Below, in pieces: positions 1-4,796 of a stretch of 7,313 bases of DNA (position 1 is its first letter; each line of letters starts with the position of its first letter). The notes beneath the pieces were generated by a model, which worked only from the letters and a program-made list of their open reading frames with translations, had not been told where the DNA came from and did no database searches. Origin of the DNA: Alphaproteobacteria bacterium (GTDB lineage Bacteria > Pseudomonadota > Alphaproteobacteria > G02398745 > G023898745). Where the stretch lies: assembly GCA_027366195.1 (NCBI GenBank), contig DAHXKW010000007.1:1-7313 (forward strand), read 5' to 3'. Position numbers and translations under genes: made by a program.

Positions 1-167
1 AAGTCAGCATTTATCACCCATAAAATCCAAGTGCTTCTCGCAGCTTCACTTGCTGCAACAACCATATAATAAGTACTTGTACTTGCAATAATGGTGAATA
101 CAAGAAAAAAATTAAAGAAAAACCGGCTATAACAACTCAGTCGCTTTATTAGATTAGTAAGTGTCAT
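1..167 (-). CDS. N-terminal fragment of a membrane protein, possibly NtrY-type sensor histidine kinase (partial)
   Basis: An open frame starts at an ATG (complement of 165-167) and runs off the left edge, giving 55 codons. It begins MTLTNLIKRLSCYSRFFFNF. A basic N-terminus is followed by a hydrophobic segment (about residues 15-37), a short polar stretch (SEAARST), and the start of what looks like a second hydrophobic segment (WILWVINAD). Two closely spaced N-terminal membrane helices, with an 'N(A)D' near the start of the second, resemble the beginning of alphaproteobacterial NtrY-like nitrogen/redox sensor kinases. No catalytic domain is visible, so this family name is an inference. An AAGAAAG sequence just upstream of the ATG could be a weak ribosome-binding site. 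An in-frame stop nine codons upstream, with no other canonical start after it, supports this start. The gene is divergent from rsmI across a 65-base gap. Confidence 0.5.
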   Translation of the reverse strand, partial: MTLTNLIKRLSCYSRFFFNFFLVFTIIASTSTYYMVVAASEAARSTWILWVINAD

Positions 168-232
168 CGCAGTCTTTCTTTTGTAGACATATCATTTTAC
201 TATCTACCATAACACTAACACGAATTATTGTT

Positions 233-1033
233 ATGCTACATGTTGTATCAACCCCTATTGGCAATTTAAAAGATATAACATTTCGTGGCCTTGAAACCTT
301 AAAAGAAGTTGATGAGATTATTTGCGAAGACACACGCGTATCAAGAATACTCTTAAAACACTATGCTATTGAAAAACCTCTAGTATTTTATAACGATCAC
401 AATGCTCACTCTGTACGCCCAAAAATTTTAAAAAAATTATCGGTAGGTAAAAATTTAGCCCTAATTTCAGATGCAGGTACTCCTTTAATTTCAGATCCTG
501 GTTATAAATTATTAGAACTGTGTATGGTCAACAATATTCCAATTATAGTAGAACCTGGCGTTTCTGCTGTTTTAACAGCCCTTATTTATTCTGGCTTCCC
601 CCCACATCCTTTCTTTTTTGGGGGATTTTTTGACAAAAAATTCTTACCTGAATTACAGCAAACAAAAGCAACCCTAATATTTTTTGAGTCAGCCAAACGT
701 ATATCTAAAGTGATTAAATATTGCATAGAACAAAATATTCCACGTTCAATTTCAATCAGTCGTGAGATGACAAAAAAATTTGAAGAAACAAGGAGAGGCA
801 GTTTGCAAGAAGTTTTACAATCATTAACAGAGCAGCCAATAAAAGGTGAGGTTACCTTCTGCCTAAGCCCACTTTTAAATAACACTTTTTCTCGGGACAA
901 AATTGATGAATTAATAAAAGGGTACCTAGAAAATAAAATGTCACTAAAAGAAGCAGCTTCTAAAGTTTCACTTATAACTGGTGAAAAGATAAATTATCTA
1001 TATAAAAGAGCTTTGCTAATCAAAAAAAAATAA
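233..1033 (+). CDS. rsmI: 16S rRNA (cytidine(1402)-2'-O)-methyltransferase RsmI
   Basis: RsmI uses S-adenosylmethionine to methylate the ribose 2'-OH of C1402 in the 16S rRNA decoding centre, with RsmH methylating the base. The 266-residue product has the whole tetrapyrrole-methylase-type fold signature. VVSTPIGNL is at residues 4-12, CEDTR at 31-35, ISDAGTPLISDPG at 78-90 (the SAM-binding GTPL region), VEPGVSA at 107-113, and IFFESAKRI at 149-157 where many homologues have FYESPHRI. REMTKKFEE follows at 177-185, and a C-terminal helical tail ends in a lysine run. Length is slightly below the usual 275-290. The frame is open back to a GTG at 161, but family alignment starts at MLHVVSTPIG, and the extra residues would overlap the start of the divergent gene. 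There is no convincing Shine-Dalgarno before this ATG. It appears monocistronic. Confidence 0.95.
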   Translation: MLHVVSTPIGNLKDITFRGLETLKEVDEIICEDTRVSRILLKHYAIEKPLVFYNDHNAHSVRPKILKKLSVGKNLALISDAGTPLISDPGYKLLELCMVNNIPIIVEPGVSAVLTALIYSGFPPHPFFFGGFFDKKFLPELQQTKATLIFFESAKRISKVIKYCIEQNIPRSISISREMTKKFEETRRGSLQEVLQSLTEQPIKGEVTFCLSPLLNNTFSRDKIDELIKGYLENKMSLKEAASKVSLITGEKINYLYKRALLIKKK

Positions 1034-1099
1034 ATAAATTTTATTTAAAAATATTTACATGTTACTATGTTAGTAAGTAGCGGGACTTATTAAAAACAA

Positions 1100-1510
1100 A
1101 TGCCGTGTAGTGATAGCGATCAGTTTTTTCCTTGTCTCAGTGATGGAAGCTGTATTGTAGTCTCCTTTGGCTCAGACAATCTAAATGTCGACACTATCGT
1201 ATTTTCTGATGCACTAATAAATATTAATGCCAATGGCCCTGTTGAAGGCGTAGACAGCATTGTTTGCAATGGATTATGCCAAACTCAATCAAGTGACCCT
1301 TTATATTACTGCCAAATTGTAGAAGCATCCCAACAAGCTGAGCAATTTTTATCAACATATTTTTCAGATATTTCCGATATTTCAGATTTTTCAAGTCTTG
1401 TTTCACAAAAATGTTCTTTAACATATACTGGTCCAGTTCGTTCTAGCTTACTGACCGTTGATTTAAATAATTGCAAATTTATATTTACAGATTTTTACGT
1501 ACCCTGTTAA
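1100..1510 (+). CDS. Hypothetical acidic, cysteine-rich protein (136 aa)
   Basis: I do not recognise this protein. It starts at the first ATG after an in-frame TAA at 1091-1093, with no clear Shine-Dalgarno. It has nine cysteines (residues 3, 12, 18, 56, 60, 71, 105, 125 and 136, the last being the C-terminal residue), about 16 acidic residues and only three Lys/Arg. The sequence alternates short hydrophobic beta-like runs (CIVVSF, DTIVFSDALINI, SLLTVDLNNCKFIF) with Ser/Asp-rich turns, so a beta-rich disulfide- or metal-stabilised domain is conceivable. No signal peptide or membrane segment is evident. A SDI-SDI-SDF mini-repeat lies at residues 89-97. The gene sits alone between rsmI (same strand) and a convergent minus-strand gene, so context gives no clue to function. 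A coding role is supported only by length, full openness and unusual but non-random composition. Confidence 0.55.
   Translation: MPCSDSDQFFPCLSDGSCIVVSFGSDNLNVDTIVFSDALININANGPVEGVDSIVCNGLCQTQSSDPLYYCQIVEASQQAEQFLSTYFSDISDISDFSSLVSQKCSLTYTGPVRSSLLTVDLNNCKFIFTDFYVPC
1364..1393 (+). repeat. Short 9-nt tandem repeat inside the Cys-rich ORF
   Basis: Three consecutive copies of TC(A/C)GAT(A/T)TT, followed by a further TCA, encode Ser-Asp-Ile, Ser-Asp-Ile, Ser-Asp-Phe, Ser. The period is nine bases, so copy-number change would keep the frame. This looks like local replication slippage. Confidence 0.6.
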
Positions 1511-1576
1511 AAAAATAGAGAAGTAAAATGCATGAATAAACTCATACTTTAGGTCACTGATAAAGCGTAAAGATTA

Positions 1577-2041
1577 TTAGTCTTCAGAATTTTCTTTCTT
1601 TTTGTGTTTTTTTTCCTTACCTTCTTTCATTTCATCGTTATCTTTCTTTTCTTCCTCTTCCTTATTTTTTCTCTCTTCTTTTTTATTCTCTTCTTCAGCA
1701 CCTTTTTCTTCCTTTACTTCCTCTCTCTTCTTTTCAGAATGTTTCTTTTTGTGACTTTTACTTTTATCTTTCTTATTTTCTTCCTCAGTACCCTTTACTT
1801 CCTCTTTCTTTTCTTCGGCATGTTTTTTATGGTGCTTTTTAGCTTTACCTTCCTCTTTTTCCTCTTCTTTTGGTTCAATGTGCAATGCTTTGAGCAACAA
1901 CGCATTTAAGTGTCTTGTTTCTTCATTCGTTACTTTGTGCTTGCATTTACCATGGTGCTTTACGTGATGTGTTTTTTCTTTATTTTCTTCAGTCTCAGCT
2001 TTTCCTTCAGCCATGAGACCTAATAATAATGTGGTTAACAT
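1577..2041 (-). CDS. Lys/Glu/His-rich low-complexity repeat protein (154 aa), function unknown
   Basis: I do not recognise a family. The start ATG (2041) has TAAGG six bases upstream (complement of 2048-2052), a reasonable ribosome-binding site. The first 15 residues (MLTTLLLGLMAEGKA) are hydrophobic and end in an AxxxA-like turn. This could be a very short signal peptide, but it has no basic n-region. Residues 16-45 are His/Lys/Glu-rich (HHVKHHGKCKHK), a possible metal-binding patch. After a brief ordinary segment (LNALLLKALHIEP, 45-57), the remainder to residue 154 is almost entirely K, E, H, D, N and S, and probably forms a charged helix or disordered tail. It contains an adjacent duplication of about 27-30 residues and a third partial copy near the end. 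The opposite strand is open for 101 codons of Phe/Leu, which is just the mirror of Lys/Glu codons. The gene follows the barrel gene on the same strand. Confidence 0.6.
   Translation of the reverse strand: MLTTLLLGLMAEGKAETEENKEKTHHVKHHGKCKHKVTNEETRHLNALLLKALHIEPKEEEKEEGKAKKHHKKHAEEKKEEVKGTEEENKKDKSKSHKKKHSEKKREEVKEEKGAEEENKKEERKNKEEEEKKDNDEMKEGKEKKHKKKENSED
1670..1840 (-). repeat. Imperfect tandem duplication within the K/E/H-rich gene
   Basis: Copy A (1760-1840, residues 68-94) reads KKHHKKHAEEKKEEVK then GTEEENKK. Copy B (1670-1759, residues 95-124) reads KSHKKKHSEKKREEVK then EEKGAEEENKK. Copy B differs by a three-residue insertion and several substitutions. The similarity is visible at DNA level too (CTCAGTACC/CTTCAGCACC, CGGCATG/CAGAATG on the plus strand), which favours duplication over mere shared composition. 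A truncated third copy (KEKKHKKKE) lies near the C-terminus. Confidence 0.65.
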
Positions 2042-2047
2042 AATAAA

Positions 2048-2052
2048 CCTTA
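2048..2052 (-). promoter_or_regulatory. Ribosome-binding site fixing the start of the K/E/H-rich gene
   Basis: On the minus strand TAAGG is followed by a six-base spacer and then ATG at 2041. This supports that ATG over the stop-free but ATG/GTG/TTG-free frame extending upstream. Confidence 0.5.
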
Positions 2053-2069
2053 CAATTAAATGAACTACA

Positions 2070-2075
2070 ATTATA
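2070..2075 (-). promoter_or_regulatory. Possible -10 element for the K/E/H-rich gene
   Basis: The minus strand reads TATAAT, a perfect sigma70-type -10, placing a start site about 22 bases before the ATG at 2041. I see no good TTGACA-like -35 at 16-18 bases. In such AT-rich sequence a lone -10 is weak evidence. Confidence 0.35.
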
Positions 2076-2113
2076 ATGTAAAGAACGCAAGTTAATATAT
2101 GATTAAAAACAAA

Positions 2114-2764
2114 CTAAATATACAAAATTCCTTTGATACCCATTTGCCAAGCAGATAATTTTTTATCAGAAGAAATTCCTGAAATATTAGAAGACCAAGA
2201 TTTTTGAGGTAAATAACGCCCCTCAAAACCAAAACCAAAACGAGAAGATAAAGTAATCAACAAACCAAGACCGGCTGTCATACAAAATCCAGTGGCCTTT
2301 TCTTCAACTTTTGAAGAACCCTTTCCTGTTGTTACTACATCATGCTCACGAATATGACTCGTTTTATCAAAACCAACCAATCCATATAAACGAGCCGAAG
2401 GTGATAAGTAAAATCCCGCATGCCCAACAGCACTAAAATGCCATTTTACCCTTTCTGTGAAACCTTTCTCATCTTTTCCACCTTTAAGTCCGTGACCAAA
2501 GTTACCTTCAACACCCCAGTAAAAATGCTGCCCAAGAACATCACCATAGCCTGCAACCAAAGCCGGGATATTATGCGTTAAACTATTTGTAGTACTTTTT
2601 TTACCTGGTTCATGATCTTTCTTTATCAACAAAGACCACATTAAACCTAAATAGCTACCAACAACCATAACAGGACGTCTTGTTTCAGACTCGTCGTGAA
2701 AATCCTCATCCTCTGAAATCGATATATTTTTTGCAAAAATATGTGAAAAAATAAATAAAAGCAT
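2114..2764 (-). CDS. Probable outer-membrane beta-barrel protein (OmpA/opacity-like, 216 aa)
   Basis: The pattern is that of a small eight-stranded outer-membrane barrel. It has a hydrophobic leader (MLLFIFSHIFA, probable cleavage near FAKN) and an acidic linker (SEDEDFHDESE). Alternating amphipathic strands rich in Gly and aromatics follow: PVMVVGSYLGLMWSLL; a hairpin around LVAGYGDVLGQHFYWGVEGNFGHG; WHFSAVGHAGFYLSPSARLYGLVGF; GFCMTAGLGLLITLSSRFGFGFEGRYL; and a final WQMGIKGILYI. The 'L..R.g.g.egRY' strand is typical of opacity/OmpA-like surface proteins. The last residue is Ile rather than the usual Phe, and loop segments rich in Lys, Gly and Ser separate the strands. The ATG has no Shine-Dalgarno and the leader lacks basic residues, so the true start may lie upstream. 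It ends in TAG, 72 bases before the next gene on the same strand and in the same frame. A specific function cannot be named. Confidence 0.75.
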   Translation of the reverse strand: MLLFIFSHIFAKNISISEDEDFHDESETRRPVMVVGSYLGLMWSLLIKKDHEPGKKSTTNSLTHNIPALVAGYGDVLGQHFYWGVEGNFGHGLKGGKDEKGFTERVKWHFSAVGHAGFYLSPSARLYGLVGFDKTSHIREHDVVTTGKGSSKVEEKATGFCMTAGLGLLITLSSRFGFGFEGRYLPQKSWSSNISGISSDKKLSAWQMGIKGILYI

Positions 2765-2803
2765 AGGAACTTTTATTTTGATTCTAACAATAAATGTTCC
2801 CCA

Positions 2804-2833
2804 TTGACAGCCTAAAAGCCAAAGCCCTAAATT
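2804..2833 (+). promoter_or_regulatory. Candidate sigma70 promoter for ndk (upstream)
   Basis: A perfect TTGACA (2804-2809) is followed after 18 bases by TAAATT (2828-2833), a four-of-six match to TATAAT. It lies 36 bases before the ndk ATG and would drive the ndk-pgsA-potH set. Confidence 0.4.
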
Positions 2834-2840
2834 AAAGGCA

Positions 2841-2849
2841 TGATATAAT
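2841..2849 (+). promoter_or_regulatory. Candidate extended -10 promoter for ndk (downstream)
   Basis: TGATATAAT is a perfect extended -10 (TGnTATAAT). It would start transcription near 2856, leaving a leader of only about 13 bases with no Shine-Dalgarno before the ndk ATG. The region 17 bases upstream has no good -35, which extended -10 promoters can tolerate. Confidence 0.45.
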
Positions 2850-2868
2850 ATTGTCCATTTAAACTTAA

Positions 2869-3285
2869 ATGAATAGAACCCTTAGCATGATCAAACCAGA
2901 TGCAACCAAACGTAATATAACCGGTAGCATTAATAAAATGATTGAGGATGCGGGATTTCGCATCATCGCACAAAAACGCATTAAAATGTCAGAAGAACAA
3001 GCCGCTTCTTTTTATAAGATTCATATACATCAGCCCTGGTTTTCTGAGATGGTTAAGGATATGGCAGCCCCTATAGTTGTACAAGTATTAGAAAAAGAAA
3101 ATGCAGTCCCTGATTATAGAAAACTGATGGGAGCTACCAACCCCGAAGTAGCAGATGAGGGTACAATTAGAAAAGCGTACGGATTAAACATAGGGAATAA
3201 TTCTGTGCACGGATCAGATTCTCCAGAAAACGCACTGCAAGAAATTAAATTTTTCTTTTCTGAGCTTGAAATTATTGAATGCTAA
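2869..3285 (+). CDS. ndk: Nucleoside diphosphate kinase
   Basis: Ndk transfers the gamma phosphate of ATP to other (d)NDPs through a phosphohistidine intermediate in the cytoplasm. The 138-residue protein has the normal length. It opens with RTLSMIKPDATKRN (canonical RT-xSxIKPDAxxRN), contains VVQVLEKENAV (71-80) and MGATNPEVADEGTIR (87-101), and carries the active-site block NSVHGSDSPENA with the catalytic His at residue 114. The segment before VVQVLE (DMAAP) looks one residue shorter than the common FMxSGP form. There is no Shine-Dalgarno before the ATG. The stop codon overlaps the start of the next gene by seven bases, indicating co-transcription and probable translational coupling. Confidence 0.96.
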   Translation: MNRTLSMIKPDATKRNITGSINKMIEDAGFRIIAQKRIKMSEEQAASFYKIHIHQPWFSEMVKDMAAPIVVQVLEKENAVPDYRKLMGATNPEVADEGTIRKAYGLNIGNNSVHGSDSPENALQEIKFFFSELEIIEC

Positions 3286-3815
3286 AGTATATTCCCAACC
3301 TTCTGAGCCTTATACGTATTATCTTAGCTGTAATTTTATTTTTATCTATTCGTGAAAAAAACATTCATCAAGCTATAATTGTTTTAATTGTAGGGGGTGC
3401 TACAGATTTCTTAGATGGTTATTTTGCTCGTAAATTTAAACATCTCACTACAAAAAATCTTAAAACCATTGGTGGGATGCTCGATCCTTTAGCAGATAAA
3501 ATCTTCTTTGGCGCATTATTTGTAGCTCTTTTGTCAGAAGGATTCCTACCACTTTGGCTTTTTATAATATTCATAATTCGCGATGTTTTATTACTAATAG
3601 GTACTATTTTCATAAAAATAAAAGGGGTTGTTTATGAATTTACGCCAACTTTTTTATCTAAAATAAATACCACCCTGCAGTTTATATTTGGCTTGATCGC
3701 CTTAATATTTCCAAACAGTGCAATTTTACTTGTTTTAGTTGGTGTGCTGATTGTCACAACCTGTCTATCGGCACTACTATATCTTATACGTTTTGTAACA
3801 ACGGTTTTTGAATGA
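3279..3815 (+). CDS. pgsA: CDP-alcohol phosphatidyltransferase, probably CDP-diacylglycerol-glycerol-3-phosphate 3-phosphatidyltransferase (PgsA-like)
   Basis: This family moves a phosphatidyl group from CDP-diacylglycerol to an alcohol in the inner membrane. The PgsA type makes phosphatidylglycerol phosphate. The 178-residue product begins YIPNLLSLIRI, like PgsA, and has about six hydrophobic segments. The metal-binding signature is present: D43, D46-G47, A50-R51, G65, D69 and D73 (DFLDGYFAR ... GGMLDPLADK). However, the spacing between AR and the following G is 13 residues instead of the usual 8-9. The later segment PTFLSKINTTLQF corresponds to the conserved 'K.nT.lQ' region of the family. 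Cardiolipin synthase of the CDP-alcohol type is an alternative. It starts inside the end of ndk, without its own Shine-Dalgarno, and its stop overlaps the next start (ATGA). Confidence 0.82.
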   Translation: MLKYIPNLLSLIRIILAVILFLSIREKNIHQAIIVLIVGGATDFLDGYFARKFKHLTTKNLKTIGGMLDPLADKIFFGALFVALLSEGFLPLWLFIIFIIRDVLLLIGTIFIKIKGVVYEFTPTFLSKINTTLQFIFGLIALIFPNSAILLVLVGVLIVTTCLSALLYLIRFVTTVFE

Positions 3816-4702
3816 ATACTTGGAAGGAACGCTTTGGCAAAATTATTCTTATTCTTCCAATTTACACGTGGCTAATTTTATTCATTCTTATTCCTTTTCT
3901 AATGACTTTAAAGATCAGCCTCAGCACAGATTATGGACAAAATATCGTCCAAAAACTTGAACAAGGCACCCTTCAAATCACACTTTATTTTCAAAGTTAC
4001 TGCCAACTATTTACAGACCCTTTTTATAAAAGTGTAATGTGGTCATCATTTTCTATTGCTGGAATAACAACAATTATCACAGCTTTAATGGGCGTGAGTA
4101 TGGCTTATGCTATTTTCAAAACAAATGAACGATGGCGCCTAATTTTACTATTGGCTGTGGTTTTACCACTATGTACTTCATTTTTAATGCGTGTATATGC
4201 ATGGATGGAGCTTCTAAGCTCTAACGGTCTTGTTAATAAACTTCTTTTGTGGTTCAAAATTGTTAATACGCCTATCCCATTTATTGGCAACTGGTATGCT
4301 GTTGTCATCGGTACTGTATACTGTTATTTGCCCTTCATGGTTCTTCCTATTTATGCACAGCTATCAAAAGTCGATAAAACCTTACTAGAAGCTTCCTCAG
4401 ATCTAGGCGCAAGACCTTATCAAACATTTTGGCACATCACTTTACCACTAATTTTTCCTGGTATCATTACAGGGTGCATCCTCGTGTTCATACCTGTCAT
4501 GGGAGAATTTATAATTCCAGAGCTATTAGGAAGTGCTGAAATAGTAACACTAGGACGCGCCATTCAGTGGGAATTTTTTACTCAGCATAATTGGATTATG
4601 ACCAGCAGTATCGCCATTATTACTCTAATGCTTTTCGTCATACCTACTATCGTTTTCCAAGTTCTTAACAGTGTTAAAGAGGTCAGAGAAAATCAAGATT
4701 GA
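3812..4702 (+). CDS. potH: Spermidine/putrescine-type ABC transporter permease (PotH/PotB-like)
   Basis: This is an inner-membrane permease subunit of an ABC importer, in the polyamine (PotB/PotH) branch of the binding-protein-dependent permease family. The 296 residues have about six membrane helices, the first at residues 10-34. The ATPase-docking EAA loop runs from residue 193 (EASSDLGA, then TFWHITLPLI, to about 214). The polyamine-permease hallmark GEFIIPELLG (231-240) is followed by a 'GR.iqweFF...W...sa.ai' segment that closely parallels PotH. The start ATG overlaps the pgsA stop (ATGA), so translation is probably coupled. The usual partners (second permease PotI/PotC, ATPase PotG/PotA, binding protein PotF/PotD) are not in this window: the next gene is pyrG. 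The exact substrate is inferred from family only. Confidence 0.88.
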   Translation: MNTWKERFGKIILILPIYTWLILFILIPFLMTLKISLSTDYGQNIVQKLEQGTLQITLYFQSYCQLFTDPFYKSVMWSSFSIAGITTIITALMGVSMAYAIFKTNERWRLILLLAVVLPLCTSFLMRVYAWMELLSSNGLVNKLLLWFKIVNTPIPFIGNWYAVVIGTVYCYLPFMVLPIYAQLSKVDKTLLEASSDLGARPYQTFWHITLPLIFPGIITGCILVFIPVMGEFIIPELLGSAEIVTLGRAIQWEFFTQHNWIMTSSIAIITLMLFVIPTIVFQVLNSVKEVRENQD

Positions 4703-4783
4703 TACTAACTTTGATAGGTAAAAAACCGGAAACAACTTTATCGTAAAGAAATTAAGGAATGGTGTACACTAACAGAAAGTGAT

Positions 4784-4790
4784 AAAGGAG
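4784..4790 (+). promoter_or_regulatory. Strong Shine-Dalgarno of pyrG
   Basis: AAAGGAG lies six bases upstream of the ATG at 4797. This selects that ATG over the in-frame GTG at 4779, which would put the Shine-Dalgarno inside the coding region. It is the clearest ribosome-binding site in the window. Confidence 0.85.
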
Positions 4791-4796
4791 ATAAGC

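Noticed and set aside
161..232. N-terminal extension of RsmI from the GTG at 161
   Set aside because: The extra 24 residues do not fit the family, which starts at the HVVSTPIGNL block, and they would overlap the start of the divergent gene.
1062..1076. Inverted repeat TTACTA-TGT-TAGTAA downstream of rsmI as terminator or operator
   Set aside because: It is six AT-rich pairs with no T-run and no repeat elsewhere in the window. Such repeats are expected by chance in this composition.
1511..1576. Terminator between the convergent Cys-rich and K/E/H-rich genes
   Set aside because: Only a five-pair stem (CTTTA/TAAAG) with a nine-base loop is seen and there is no T-tract, so nothing can be supported.
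1604..1909. Plus-strand ORF of 101 Phe/Leu-rich codons
   Set aside because: It is the reverse complement of the Lys/Glu codons of the minus-strand gene. It resembles a membrane protein only because AAG/GAA/GAG read as CTT/TTC/CTC.
2804..2830. Lipobox-like LWLLGC in the open frame upstream of the barrel gene
   Set aside because: No canonical start codon precedes it and the same bases carry a good ndk -35, so it is more likely chance.
4736..4748. Small hairpin CTTTA-TCG-TAAAG between potH and pyrG as a terminator or attenuator
   Set aside because: The stem is only five pairs with no following T-run. There is also no C-run at a transcript start of the kind used in Gram-positive pyrG attenuation.
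4779..4796. N-terminal extension of PyrG from the GTG at 4779
   Set aside because: A strong AAAGGAG lies inside this segment at ideal distance from the ATG at 4797, and CTP synthases begin at MTKF-like residues.
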